Assembly: GCF_007990505.1 (NCBI RefSeq)
Contig: NZ_AP019822.1
Location: forward strand, 248,001 to 312,000
Source of the DNA: Pseudoleptotrichia goodfellowii
Lineage (GTDB): Bacteria; Fusobacteriota; Fusobacteriia; Fusobacteriales; Leptotrichiaceae
Length of the DNA stretch: 64,000 bases
Direction: 5' to 3'
In this document: positions 42,524-50,898 of the stretch, piece after piece
Layout of the letters: the number at the start of each line of letters is the position of its first letter
How positions within the stretch are numbered: position 1 is the stretch's first letter
Translations under genes and position numbers: made by a program
The notes under the pieces: generated by a model
Seen by the model: the letters and a program-made list of their open reading frames with translations, nothing else
Databases searched by the model: none
What the model was told of the DNA's origin: nothing

Positions 42524-42808
42524 ATGTTAAGGATTTTAACAGTGTGCGGAAACGGAATAGGGAGCAGTCTAATGCTTGCAATGAAAATAGAAGAAATATG
42601 TAAAGAGGAGGGAATGGATAGTATAACAGTAGAATCATCAGATTTTAACGGTGCTAAATCTAAAGAAACGGACATAATTGTAACAGTTAAAGAAATAGCA
42701 GAACAATTTCCCGAAGATAAAAAAGTCATTGTAACAAGAAGTTATACAAATAAAAAGAAAATAAAAGAGGATATATTGGAAGAATTGAGACAATATTATA
42801 ATAATTAA
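42524..42808 (+). CDS. PTS EIIB component (second ascorbate-type PTS)
   Basis: A 94-residue SgaB/UlaB-type phosphocarrier with active C8 in ILTVCGNGIGSSLML. It receives phosphate from the EIIA gene product just upstream (10 bases away) and passes it to sugar on the EIIC encoded 14 bases downstream. Ribosome site AGGAGG. Confidence 0.9.
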   Translation: MLRILTVCGNGIGSSLMLAMKIEEICKEEGMDSITVESSDFNGAKSKETDIIVTVKEIAEQFPEDKKVIVTRSYTNKKKIKEDILEELRQYYNN

Positions 42809-42822
42809 GGAGGAAAAAAATT

Positions 42823-44181
42823 ATGAAAGAGATATTGTTATTTTTAAGAGATGTTTTAAGTCAGCCTGCTATATTATTGGGATTGGTTTCTTTTGTAGGG
42901 TTGATAGCTTTGAAAAAACCGGGACATAAAGTATTGACCGGAACTTTGGGACCTATACTCGGGTATATTATGCTGGGAGCAGGAGCGGATTTTATAGTAT
43001 CAAACTTGGATCCGTTAGGTAAAATGATAGAAAAAGGATTTAAAATCACAGGAGTGGTCCCGAATAATGAAGCTGTAGTTGCAACTGCTCAAAATTTGTT
43101 GGGAAAAGAGACAATGCTTATTCTTGTTGCAGGATTATTTGTAAATTTGATTGTGGCTAAATTTACAAAGTATAAATATATATTTTTAACAGGACATCAC
43201 AGCTTTTATATGGCATGTTTATTATCAGCAGTTTTAGGAGCTATGGGATTTTCCAATGTAGCGTTGGTTATTATAGGAGGATTTTTTTTAGGAACTTGGA
43301 GTGCTATTTCCCCTGCAATCGGACAAAAGTATACGTTGAAAGTTACAGATGAAGAAGAAATTGCAATGGGGCATTTTGGAAGTTTAGGCTATTATATTTC
43401 TGCGTGGATTGGAGGGAAAGTAGGAAATCCTGAAAATACGACTGAAAATATGAAAATACCTGAAAAATGGGGATTTTTGAGAAATACGACAATAGCAACA
43501 GCTATTACAATGATAGTATTTTATCTAATAGCAGGAATTGCTGCAGGAAATGAATATGTTTCAACTCTTTCAAACGGAGTTTCGCCATATCTATATGTAA
43601 TAATGTTGGGATTAAAATTTGCAGTAGGAGTAGCAATAGTTTATAACGGAGTAAGAATGATTTTAGCAGATTTAATACCTGCCTTCCAGGGAATTGCTAC
43701 AAAAATAATTCCGAATAGTATTCCGGCTGTGGATTGTGCGGTTTTCTTTACGTTTGCTCAAACAGCAGTTATAATAGGATTTATTTTCAGCTTTATCGGT
43801 GGAATAATAGGAATGATAATATTGGGAATTACCGGAGGAGTTTTGATTATACCGGGACTTGTTCCGCATTTCTTCTGTGGAGCAACAGCAGGAATTTACG
43901 GTAACTCTACAGGAGGAAAAAGAGGGGCAATGATAGGTGCGTTTATAAACGGATTACTTCTTTCGTTTTTGCCGGCAGCATTATTACCTGTATTAGGAAA
44001 ACTCGGATTTGCCAACACTACATTTGGAGATGTTGATTTTACAGTTATAGGAATTGTTTTAGGAACAATAAATAATTTCATGGGACATTTAGGAGTATAT
44101 ATAATTATTGCTATAATTATGATAGTATTAATTATACCTAATTTTGTAAAGACAAAATCGGAAACAATAAATAATATATAA
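42823..44181 (+). CDS. PTS EIIC permease, ascorbate family (second system)
   Basis: This 452-residue SgaT/UlaA-family permease has FLTGHHSFYMACLL, GHFGSLGYYISAWIGGKVGN (split by a turn), PAFQGIATKIIPNSIPAVDC and GATAGIYGNSTGGKRGA. The same landmarks occur in the first EIIC (32029-33297), but the two differ throughout, and this one carries about 30 extra residues at the C-terminus. The sugar is unknown. No metabolic enzyme accompanies it, although the allose operon lies directly before. A strong terminator follows. Confidence 0.9.
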   Translation: MKEILLFLRDVLSQPAILLGLVSFVGLIALKKPGHKVLTGTLGPILGYIMLGAGADFIVSNLDPLGKMIEKGFKITGVVPNNEAVVATAQNLLGKETMLILVAGLFVNLIVAKFTKYKYIFLTGHHSFYMACLLSAVLGAMGFSNVALVIIGGFFLGTWSAISPAIGQKYTLKVTDEEEIAMGHFGSLGYYISAWIGGKVGNPENTTENMKIPEKWGFLRNTTIATAITMIVFYLIAGIAAGNEYVSTLSNGVSPYLYVIMLGLKFAVGVAIVYNGVRMILADLIPAFQGIATKIIPNSIPAVDCAVFFTFAQTAVIIGFIFSFIGGIIGMIILGITGGVLIIPGLVPHFFCGATAGIYGNSTGGKRGAMIGAFINGLLLSFLPAALLPVLGKLGFANTTFGDVDFTVIGIVLGTINNFMGHLGVYIIIAIIMIVLIIPNFVKTKSETINNI

Positions 44182-44232
44182 TTGTATTTAAAAAATTATT
44201 TTGACTACAAATAAAGAAATTTATTTGTAATA

Positions 44233-44279
44233 GAAAAAACTGTTATAAAGTAAAAATTTTATTTTATAGCAGTTTTTTC
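44233..44279 (+). terminator. Terminator after the second PTS
   Basis: A 17-bp stem with one mismatch: 44233-44249 (GAAAAAACTG...) with 44263-44279 (...CAGTTTTTTC). The descending arm supplies the T run. Confidence 0.85.
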
Positions 44280-44292
44280 AAATATTCAATAG

Positions 44293-44320
44293 TTGACAAA
44301 AACAAAAAAAGTGATAGAAT
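44293..44320 (+). promoter_or_regulatory. Promoter of the M29 aminopeptidase gene
   Basis: TTGACA (44293-44298), a 16-base spacer and TAGAAT (44315-44320), about 88 bases before the ATG. Confidence 0.7.
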
Positions 44321-44407
44321 GTTATTTAAGAACAGAGCTGTTTTGATTTATTTTTCACAAGTACAGAAAAAATTAAAAAAATAATAATAGACAAAAGGAG
44401 ATAAACA

Positions 44408-45643
44408 ATGAAAAATTTAGATTTAAAACTGGATAAGTATGCACAGGTAATAGTAAAAATAGGAGCAAATGTGCAGCCGGGACAAAGAGTATGGATAAAT
44501 TGTACAACTGATTCGTTGCCTTTGGTGTATAAAGTGACAGAAGCTTCATATAAAGCAGGAGCAAGTGATGTTCACGTAAAATTATCCGATGATAAATTGA
44601 CACGTATGCACGCTGAATATCAACCTACAGAAGTATATTCACATGTACCTCAATGGTTAGTAGACGAGAGAAATGAATATTTAGATAACAATGTAGTATT
44701 TATACATATTTTAAGCAGTTCTCCCAATCTTCTTTCGGGAGTAGATCCGAAAAAACTCGGAGCATATACTAAAAATATGGGAGAAGCTTTTAAATACTAT
44801 CGTTCCCGTGTGATGACAGATGCAAATTCATGGACATTGGCAAGCTATCCTTCGGCAGACTGGGCAAAACTTGTATTTCCTGAAGAAAAAGATTCTGAAA
44901 AAGCTCAGGAAAAACTGTTGGATGCTATTTTGAAAACAGTAAGAGTAGACGGAGAAGATCCTGTAAAAGCTTGGGAAGAACACCATAAAATACTTTCGGA
45001 AAAGGCTGATTATTTGAATAAAAAAGCTTTCTCGGCTTTGCATTATACTGCACCGGGAACAGATTTAACAGTAGGATTGCCTAAAAATCATGTATGGATT
45101 GCAGCAGGAAGCAAAAATCTCAAAGGAGATCATTTTATGCCGAATATGCCTACAGAAGAAGTGTTTACAGCGGCAGATAAATACAGAATAGACGGATACG
45201 TTTCCAATAAAAAGCCGTTGTCTTATCAGGGAAATATAATTGATAATTTTAAATTGACTTTTAAAGACGGAAAAGTAGTTGATTTTCAGGCTGAAACAGG
45301 ATACGATATTTTGAAGCAGCTTCTTGATACTGATGAAGGAGCAAAAAGTATCGGAGAAGTAGCTTTGGTCCCTCATGATTCACCGATTTCCAATTCGGGA
45401 CTTTTGTATTATCAGACATTATTTGATGAAAATGCTTCAAATCATTTGGCATTGGGGGCAGCTTATCCTACAAATGTTAAAGGTGGAAAAGATATGAGCG
45501 AAGAAGAACTTGAAAAAGCTCATTTGAATCAGTCTATTACGCATGTAGACTTTATGATAGGAGATGCCGAAATGGATATTGACGGTATTAATGAAGACGG
45601 AACAAGAGAGCCTGTATTCAGAAAAGGAAACTGGGCATTTTAA
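44408..45643 (+). CDS. Aminopeptidase, peptidase family M29 (PepS/AmpS-like)
   Basis: This cytoplasmic metallo-aminopeptidase of 411 residues removes N-terminal residues from peptides. The zinc ligands usual in the family are recognisable in the C-terminal half: glutamates in MPTEEVFT and GEVALVPHDSPI, then histidines in ASNHLALGAAYP and THVDFMIGD, the last also giving an aspartate. Length is standard. It has its own promoter and ends in the convergent gap holding repeat copy C. The ribosome site is AAAAGGAG. It is unrelated to the sugar genes upstream. Confidence 0.92.
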   Translation: MKNLDLKLDKYAQVIVKIGANVQPGQRVWINCTTDSLPLVYKVTEASYKAGASDVHVKLSDDKLTRMHAEYQPTEVYSHVPQWLVDERNEYLDNNVVFIHILSSSPNLLSGVDPKKLGAYTKNMGEAFKYYRSRVMTDANSWTLASYPSADWAKLVFPEEKDSEKAQEKLLDAILKTVRVDGEDPVKAWEEHHKILSEKADYLNKKAFSALHYTAPGTDLTVGLPKNHVWIAAGSKNLKGDHFMPNMPTEEVFTAADKYRIDGYVSNKKPLSYQGNIIDNFKLTFKDGKVVDFQAETGYDILKQLLDTDEGAKSIGEVALVPHDSPISNSGLLYYQTLFDENASNHLALGAAYPTNVKGGKDMSEEELEKAHLNQSITHVDFMIGDAEMDIDGINEDGTREPVFRKGNWAF

Positions 45644-45656
45644 GAAAATGAAATAA

Positions 45657-45730
45657 ATGAGGGCTTATTGCTGCCCTCATACACTTGTTAACCGCCACTT
45701 TGTCGACTTTGTCGATTTCGGTAATGCGGA
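45657..45730 (-). repeat. Structured intergenic repeat, copy C
   Basis: Copy C, 74 bases, on the minus strand. The outer stem is CCGC (45729-45726) / GCGG (45695-45692). The hairpin ATGAGGGC/GCCCTCAT (45680-45673 with 45664-45657) has the AGCAA loop core. It lies between the convergent aminopeptidase and acetyltransferase genes, downstream of the latter in its own orientation. The final hairpin could serve as a terminator for both. Confidence 0.7.
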
Positions 45731-45738
45731 TAAAATTT

Positions 45739-46284
45739 TTAGAAAAACTTATTTTTATTTATAAAATTTAAACGATATAAACGAAATGTAACCTTAATAT
45801 CTTTAGGTTGCCACTGTTCTTCATAGGAATATTGATAACTCATTCCTAATTTTTTCATGACTTCTCCGCTACGGGGATTGTTGATGTCATGAGTAGCTGT
45901 AATGTAAGGTATTCCGTCTTTTTTCAGTTGTTCAATAACAGCTTTACAAGCTTCCGTTACGATTCCTTTATTCCAAAACTCTTTACGCAGTCCGTAACCT
46001 AAATCATAATTACTGTCCATATTTACATTTATATATCCTATAGGAATGTTATCGGTTTTTAAACAAATTGCATAATTATAGCCTAAAGGATTTTTATAAT
46101 TTTTTTCATATCTTTCAGCAAAAAACATTTCCGCTTCTTTTATAGATTTTAAAGAAAACCACGGTAAAAAAGTATTGACTTCTTCATCACTGTAAATTTC
46201 AAATATAGATTTTAAGTCATTTTTTGTAAATTTTCTTAATATCAGACGTTCTGTTTCTAAATTCGGAGTATTCTTTAAGTTCAT
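45739..46284 (-). CDS. GNAT-family N-acetyltransferase (RimJ/RimL type)
   Basis: This 181-residue acetyl-CoA-dependent transferase has LETERLILRKFTKNDLKSIFEIYSD split across the first 40 residues, as in RimJ/RimL enzymes. YLG-type core strands follow (IPIGYINV), then DLGYGLRKEFWNKGIVTEAC, the acetyl-CoA loop, and NPRSGEVMKKLGM. Targets may be a ribosomal protein terminus or a small molecule. The frame extends to 46311, but ATG 46284 has AAAGGAG 7 bases upstream. Repeat copy C lies just past its stop. Confidence 0.88.
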   Translation of the reverse strand: MNLKNTPNLETERLILRKFTKNDLKSIFEIYSDEEVNTFLPWFSLKSIKEAEMFFAERYEKNYKNPLGYNYAICLKTDNIPIGYINVNMDSNYDLGYGLRKEFWNKGIVTEACKAVIEQLKKDGIPYITATHDINNPRSGEVMKKLGMSYQYSYEEQWQPKDIKVTFRLYRLNFINKNKFF

Positions 46285-46325
46285 TTTTTGCTCCTTTGAA
46301 TTGTTCCGCAATCAGTTGTAATTTA

Positions 46326-46799
46326 TTAATTAGGCATTTTTGAAAAAACCAAAGATCCATTATCGGATTTTAGTGTAAGAATGTCACCTTTCAATTCAAA
46401 GGTTTTGACATTTTGGAGAATCTGGAAATAATTTTGTTCCGCTTTCATTAATTCAGTGAAACCTGCCCTTAGAGTGCTGCTTATTTGAGTAAGCGAAATA
46501 TTATTTCCTTTTATTTTATAACCTGCGGTATAGTTATTTACTCCGCCGCTTCCGTTAATTACATCAGATGAAAAATTGAGAGTAATCATAACATTTTCTT
46601 CTCTTCCCTCAATAACAACTTTTTTTAAGGCTTTTCCCGAGACACTTTTTAATTTCCATGAAGTATGCAAAAGTTTATTTGTATTCATGCTGTTGTTAAC
46701 GGATGTTCCTTTACTTACTTTACTTTTAGCTGCAAAGCCGGAAGTAAAAGTTAAAACAAGAAATATTGACATTAAAACTAAAACAGTTTTCGATTTCAT
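46326..46799 (-). CDS. META-domain (HslJ-like) exported protein
   Basis: This 157-residue protein has an N-terminal signal (hydrophobic about 5-22, ending SGFAAKS). The META/HslJ-type domain starts LLHTSWKLKSVSGK and continues with MITLNFSSDVINGSGGVNNY, then GNNISLTQISSTL, and ends with LTLKSDNGSLVFSK. Such proteins are envelope-located and linked to heat shock or antibiotic tolerance in other bacteria; the molecular role is not known. It is transcribed toward the acetyltransferase gene 41 bases away and has a GAAAGGAA ribosome site. Confidence 0.85.
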   Translation of the reverse strand: MKSKTVLVLMSIFLVLTFTSGFAAKSKVSKGTSVNNSMNTNKLLHTSWKLKSVSGKALKKVVIEGREENVMITLNFSSDVINGSGGVNNYTAGYKIKGNNISLTQISSTLRAGFTELMKAEQNYFQILQNVKTFELKGDILTLKSDNGSLVFSKMPN

Positions 46800-46908
46800 A
46801 ATAAAATCATTCCTTTCAAAAATATTTTTTATATTTTTATAATTTTTACAAAAATTTATATTGAATTTTAGTAATTTTAATTAATTTTACGATCATATAA
46901 TCCTGAAT

Positions 46909-47124
46909 TTATATATTTTTTATGTTTGTAACCAAATATCCTATAGATTTTATTAAATCTGAAATAAGTTTGTCATCGACATCCGAAGAAAAATCAACTT
47001 CGGAACATTTATTTTCAAGATTTATATTAACTTCTTCAGTTTCAGGAAGTCCGTATAAAGCATTTTCGACTTTTTGGGTACAATGACTACAATTCATGCC
47101 TTCTATTTCTATGATTTTTTTCAT
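46909..47124 (-). CDS. Heavy-metal-associated domain protein (copper chaperone type)
   Basis: A single 71-residue HMA domain with the metal-binding pair MNCSHC (C11, C14). It resembles CopZ-type chaperones that deliver Cu(I) to P-type ATPases. No metal ATPase or regulator gene is nearby, so the partner is elsewhere. It is read leftward from ATG 47124. The ribosome site is weak. Confidence 0.9.
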   Translation of the reverse strand: MKKIIEIEGMNCSHCTQKVENALYGLPETEEVNINLENKCSEVDFSSDVDDKLISDLIKSIGYLVTNIKNI

Positions 47125-47250
47125 TTGTTATTTTGTATAATTAATATGAATCTTATTTCTCAAGTATATTAAAAATACGACTCCTTTCTTTATACATTAA
47201 TAATTTTAGATGTATTATAAAGAATGAACTTTAAATTAAAAATTTTTATA

Positions 47251-47865
47251 TTACTTTTCAAAAGCATATCCGACATTCAAAGTGACAAAACCTTGATGTA
47301 ATGTAAATTTATCACTATAATTGTAAGCAGCTGTTTTATAGTTTCTTTTTACTCTTATTCCTTCCCAATTATAGCTTAAGTCCGTTGTAAAATTTTTATA
47401 TTGAATACCTAAACCTGCTGAAGCATATACGCCTCCTCCAAATTTTATTTCACCTGAATTTTTTTGATTTTCCCATTTTAAATTTCCATTTCTGAAAGCA
47501 TAACCTAATTCGTATCTGATATAAGGTGCTACTTTCCCATCTGTAAAATTGTTAAAAAGATTTCCTTTACCCACAAAATATATAGGTACCGAAACTATAT
47601 TTTTAGATTTGGAATTTTCAATAGATTTTAAACTATTATATTTTAAACCTATTCCTAGTCCTATTTCAAAATCATCTATGGAATCTCTTGCTTCAATCGA
47701 AGCTCCAAATCCATTTTTTACAATATCTTTTTTAGAAAAAGTGTTTCCTGAAAATTCATTTTTAAATTTACCTTTTGACAATAAATTTCCTCCGAATCTT
47801 ATTTCAGTGGTACTTGCATTAACTAAAACAGGTGCTAACAGAAATAAGAATAAATATTTTTTCAT
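47251..47865 (-). CDS. Small outer-membrane beta-barrel protein
   Basis: This 204-residue protein has a signal peptide (about 1-17, ending VNAST). The body alternates polar and hydrophobic residues in short strands with glycine turns (FEIGLGIGLKYN, YIRYELGYAF, GVYASAGLGIQY), ending FVTLNVGYAFEK. This suggests an eight-stranded OMP-like barrel. No specific family member was recognised. The ribosome site AGGAGG is strong. Barrel type is inferred from the pattern. Confidence 0.75.
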   Translation of the reverse strand: MKKYLFLFLLAPVLVNASTTEIRFGGNLLSKGKFKNEFSGNTFSKKDIVKNGFGASIEARDSIDDFEIGLGIGLKYNSLKSIENSKSKNIVSVPIYFVGKGNLFNNFTDGKVAPYIRYELGYAFRNGNLKWENQKNSGEIKFGGGVYASAGLGIQYKNFTTDLSYNWEGIRVKRNYKTAAYNYSDKFTLHQGFVTLNVGYAFEK

Positions 47866-47977
47866 TTGTTTACCTCCTGATTTTATTCGTAAAAAATAAA
47901 AACTAAAGATATTTTATAATTATATACAAATATCTAATGAAATATTACCAAAATTACTTTATCTTGTCAATTTATAT

Positions 47978-48006
47978 TTACAATTTTCGATATAAACTGT
48001 ATAATA
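47978..48006 (+). promoter_or_regulatory. Promoter of the RsmC-like methyltransferase
   Basis: TTTACA (47978-47983), a 17-base spacer and TATAAT (48001-48006), about 34 bases before the ATG. Confidence 0.7.
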
Positions 48007-48039
48007 ATATAAAATTACGAAAGGAATCCTATAATATAA

Positions 48040-48645
48040 ATGAATCATTATTTTTCGGAAAAACCGGATATAAAATCTCAAAGGAAAAAAATAAAATATA
48101 CGATAGAAAATAAGGAGATGGAATTTATTACCGATAACGGAGTTTTTTCAAAGTCGAAAATCGATTTCGGAACGGATCTGATGTTGAAAACTTTTATAAA
48201 AAATTTTAAAACTAAAAAAAGTTTTGATGTTTTGGATATAGGATGCGGCTACGGAATAGTTTCGGTTGTGTTAAAAACTTTTTATCCGTTATCTTCTGTA
48301 ACTTTATCCGATGTAAATGAGCGAGCTTTGGAATTAAGTGAAGAAAATTTGAAAAATCATAATATAAATGATTATAAAATAGTAAAATCTTTTGCTTTTG
48401 ACAATATTTCGGATAAATATGACATAATTATGTCAAATCCGCCGATTAGGGCAGGAAAAGAAACAATTTTTAAAATATACGAAGGAGCTTACGAGCATTT
48501 GAACAATAAAGGGGAATTTTATTGTGTAATCCAGACAAAACACGGAGCTAAAAGCACTCAAAAAAAACTGGAAGAGATTTTCGGAAATTGTGAAACATTA
48601 ACAATAGACGGAGGATATAGAATTTACAAGGCTAAAAAAAATTAA
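48040..48645 (+). CDS. Class I SAM-dependent methyltransferase, RsmC-like
   Basis: A 201-residue enzyme with SAM-binding DVLDIGCGYGIVSVVL (about 58-73) and catalytic MSNPPIRAGKE (about 130-140). The NPP motif suits methylation of an exocyclic amino nitrogen, as in the RsmC/RsmD 16S rRNA guanine N2 methylases. It lacks the extra N-terminal half of E. coli RsmC and corresponds to the single-domain form common in Firmicutes and Fusobacteria. It is monocistronic between divergent and flavodoxin genes. Confidence 0.88.
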   Translation: MNHYFSEKPDIKSQRKKIKYTIENKEMEFITDNGVFSKSKIDFGTDLMLKTFIKNFKTKKSFDVLDIGCGYGIVSVVLKTFYPLSSVTLSDVNERALELSEENLKNHNINDYKIVKSFAFDNISDKYDIIMSNPPIRAGKETIFKIYEGAYEHLNNKGEFYCVIQTKHGAKSTQKKLEEIFGNCETLTIDGGYRIYKAKKN

Positions 48646-48666
48646 AATAAAAAAAGAGATTTTAGT

Positions 48667-48695
48667 TTGACAATCAAAGTAAAATATGATAATAT
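48667..48695 (+). promoter_or_regulatory. Promoter of the flavodoxin gene
   Basis: TTGACA (48667-48672), a 17-base spacer and TAATAT (48690-48695). The gene begins 54 bases later. Confidence 0.75.
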
Positions 48696-48748
48696 CTATT
48701 TATAATTATTAAGGATTACTTTTAACATATATTTGGGAGGAAATAAAC

Positions 48749-49243
48749 ATGTCAAAAATTGGTATTTTTTACGGAACAACAACAGGGGTAACTGAAGATG
48801 CGGCTAATAAAATAGCTGATAAATTGGACGGAGCGGATGTATTTAATATTGCCGGAAATGAAGATAAACTCGGAGATTATGATGTTCTTATTTTAGGGAC
48901 TTCTACTTGGGGATTCGGTGATTTGCAGGATGATTGGCAAACAGCAGTGGATGAGTTGGCTAAGCTTGATTTGAAAGGTAAAAAAGTAGCTTATTTCGGA
49001 TGCGGGGATCAAATGACTTTCTCTGAAACATATGTTGACGGAATAGGGATTTTAAACGAAGAGATTGAAAAAACAGGAGCTGAAGTAATAGGTCAGACAA
49101 GTACTGAAGGATACGATTTCAGTGAGTCGAGAGCAGTTAAAAATTCAAAATTTTTAGGATTGGCGATTGACGAAATAAATCAGCCTGATTTAACTGATGA
49201 AAGAATAGATGTGTGGGTAGAAGAGTTAAAAAAAGTTTTATAA
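48749..49243 (+). CDS. Flavodoxin
   Basis: This 164-residue FMN-binding electron carrier is of the long-chain type. The phosphate loop GIFYGTTTGVTED is at 4-16. TSTWGFGDLQDDW and YFGCGDQMTFSETYVDG provide the flavin-stacking residues and the long-chain insertion. It can replace ferredoxin as electron acceptor of pyruvate oxidoreductase, whose gene (nifJ) lies 4 kb away. Ribosome site GGGAGGA. Confidence 0.95.
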   Translation: MSKIGIFYGTTTGVTEDAANKIADKLDGADVFNIAGNEDKLGDYDVLILGTSTWGFGDLQDDWQTAVDELAKLDLKGKKVAYFGCGDQMTFSETYVDGIGILNEEIEKTGAEVIGQTSTEGYDFSESRAVKNSKFLGLAIDEINQPDLTDERIDVWVEELKKVL

Positions 49244-49441
49244 AATAATAAGGAATTACCTCAGAACAGAAAATAGGAATATCACTGTTATGAGAAGGTT
49301 CTTTTCTAAAAAAGACAATAAGATATTTTTATAAATAAAAATAGGTCTGTTTAAAAGACGGGAAGCACATTAAATGTGATTTTAGCTATATTTTATATAT
49401 ATAACTAAAATAAATCAATTTTCACGAGTTGATTTTCTCTC

Positions 49442-49483
49442 CAAAAAGCAAACGGTCGACGTGTCCACAGCGTCGACTTTTTG
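49442..49483. terminator. GTCGACG hairpin with A/T flanks
   Basis: GTCGACG (49455-49461) pairs with CGTCGAC (49471-49477), flanked by CAAAAAG (49442-49448) and CTTTTTG (49477-49483). The form is that of a two-way terminator. It is about 200 bases past flavodoxin, so it may not be that gene's first terminator. Confidence 0.6.
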
Positions 49484-49575
49484 TTTTCCCAATATTTTTT
49501 AGGGACTTTGTTGTGTTTTGATGGTATCGGTAATATGGTCATTTTTTCTGAAAACTTCAATAAAATAACATAAAA

Positions 49576-49658
49576 CTTCAATATTTTGAAGTGCGGTAGG
49601 TATACCGTAGGTACACTTTAGAAATGATTTGAAAGATAATGACTTCAATATTTTGAAG
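49576..49658. repeat. Pair of identical 16-base palindromes
   Basis: CTTCAATATTTTGAAG occurs at 49576-49591 and again at 49643-49658, 67 bases apart. Each is a dyad CTTCAA/TTGAAG. A partial copy (ACTTCAATA) lies just before, near 49554. They could be protein-binding sites or paired ends of a small lost element. Confidence 0.55.
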
Positions 49659-49716
49659 CCGTAAATTTTTGTAAGTGTTTTTTAAAAAATCAATTTTTTA
49701 TAAATAACAAAAAAAG

Positions 49717-49735
49717 CTGCCAAATTAATTGGCAG
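49717..49735 (-). terminator. Terminator of the stress-module operon (minus strand)
   Basis: CTGCCAA (49717-49723) / TTGGCAG (49729-49735). On the minus strand the stem is followed by TTTTTTT, so it ends transcription coming from the oxidoreductase gene. Confidence 0.85.
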
Positions 49736-49834
49736 GTATCATTTTTCATAGAGTTGTTTTACTTATCCTTTAATCTTATAAGTACATTTTTATTATTTAC
49801 TATCTTTTTTCCAATTCTTTCATTGCTTGTTGTT

Positions 49835-50881
49835 TTATTTTTTCTTATTAAAATAATCTTTCACTATAGGAGCTACTTTTGTTCCGTATAACTCTATAGA
49901 TTTTAATACTTCTTCATGGGGCATCGAACCGATAGGAAGATGGAGCATAAATCTGTCCAATCCCAAATTTTCTATTATTTTAATAAGTTTGTCGGCAACA
50001 TGTTCAGGAGATCCCACAAACATTGCTCCGTCAGGACCGACTGACTGCAGATAGTGTTCTTTGCTCAATCCTCTCCAATGAGGTCTTTCTTTAGCTATCT
50101 GGTCTGTCAATACTTTAGTCGGATAAAAATATTTTTCTATCGCTTCTTCGGTATTATCCCAGACAAATCCCCATGAATGAGCAGCAACTTTAAGTTTTTC
50201 AGGGCTATGACCGTTTTCTACACCGAATTTTTTATAAATATCTATTAATTGCTTAAATGCAAGGGGATTTCCTCCGATTATTGCATAAACTATAGGCAGA
50301 CCTTTCTGAGCAATTCTTAAACTTGATTCCACATGTCCTCCTGTTGCGACCCAAATCGGAAAATCTTCCTGAACGGGACGAGGATAAACACCTCTACCGT
50401 CAATACTTTGTGTGAAATTGCCTTTCCAGTTCATAATCTCGTTTTTTTTCAGTTCAAGCATCATATTCAGTTTTTCATTAAACAGTTCTTCGTAATTTTC
50501 GAGTTTATATCCAAACAAAGGAAATGCTTCAGTAAAAGAACCTCTTCCAAGCATAATTTCTGCACGTCCGTTAGATATAGCATCTATTGTTGCAAAATTC
50601 TGAAAAACTCTCACGGGATCATTGGACGATATATTTGTAGTTGCACTGGACAGTTTAATATTTTTTGTATTTACAGCTCCGGTCGCAAGAACTATTTCAG
50701 GGGCTGATACTGCGAAATCAGAGCGATGATGTTCTCCTATGGCATAAATATCCAATCCTACTTTATCGGATAATTCTATTTCTTCAATCAAGTTTCTTAT
50801 ACGTTTGTCATGAGACAATACTTCTCCTGTTTTTTCTATGGGAGTTGTTTCTCCGAATGAACTTATTCCTAATTCTATCAT
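49835..50881 (-). CDS. Luciferase-like (LLM) flavin-dependent oxidoreductase
   Basis: This 348-residue FMN-dependent oxidoreductase of the bacterial luciferase-like superfamily has a TIM-barrel fold. It shows DIYAIGEHHRSDFAVSAPEI (about 45-64), IMLGRGSFTEAFPLFG, FPIWVATGGH and GSPEHVADKLI. The natural substrate is unknown; relatives act in dealkylation, quinone or sulfur compound metabolism. It is third in a leftward operon after the dioxygenase and esterase genes, 9 bases from the latter. I prefer ATG 50881 to GTG 50890; the ribosome site is GAAAGAAG. Confidence 0.85.
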   Translation of the reverse strand: MIELGISSFGETTPIEKTGEVLSHDKRIRNLIEEIELSDKVGLDIYAIGEHHRSDFAVSAPEIVLATGAVNTKNIKLSSATTNISSNDPVRVFQNFATIDAISNGRAEIMLGRGSFTEAFPLFGYKLENYEELFNEKLNMMLELKKNEIMNWKGNFTQSIDGRGVYPRPVQEDFPIWVATGGHVESSLRIAQKGLPIVYAIIGGNPLAFKQLIDIYKKFGVENGHSPEKLKVAAHSWGFVWDNTEEAIEKYFYPTKVLTDQIAKERPHWRGLSKEHYLQSVGPDGAMFVGSPEHVADKLIKIIENLGLDRFMLHLPIGSMPHEEVLKSIELYGTKVAPIVKDYFNKKK

Positions 50882-50898
50882 ATTTATCACTTCTTTCT

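Larger units (their letters stand above)
49244..49834. other. Non-coding gap with hairpins and duplicated palindromes
   Basis: About 590 bases without a credible gene, lying between convergent genes. It contains the hairpin at 49442-49483, two identical 16-base palindromes (49576-49591 and 49643-49658), a self-complementary GGTATACC near 49609 and the terminator at 49717-49735. The region may be a remnant of a lost gene or mobile piece. Confidence 0.6.

Noticed and set aside
45657-45730. Integron attC site
   Set aside because: Copy C contains GTTAAC inside, and the size fits, but the core GTT and AAC triplets are not at the ends and no integrase or cassette array is present.
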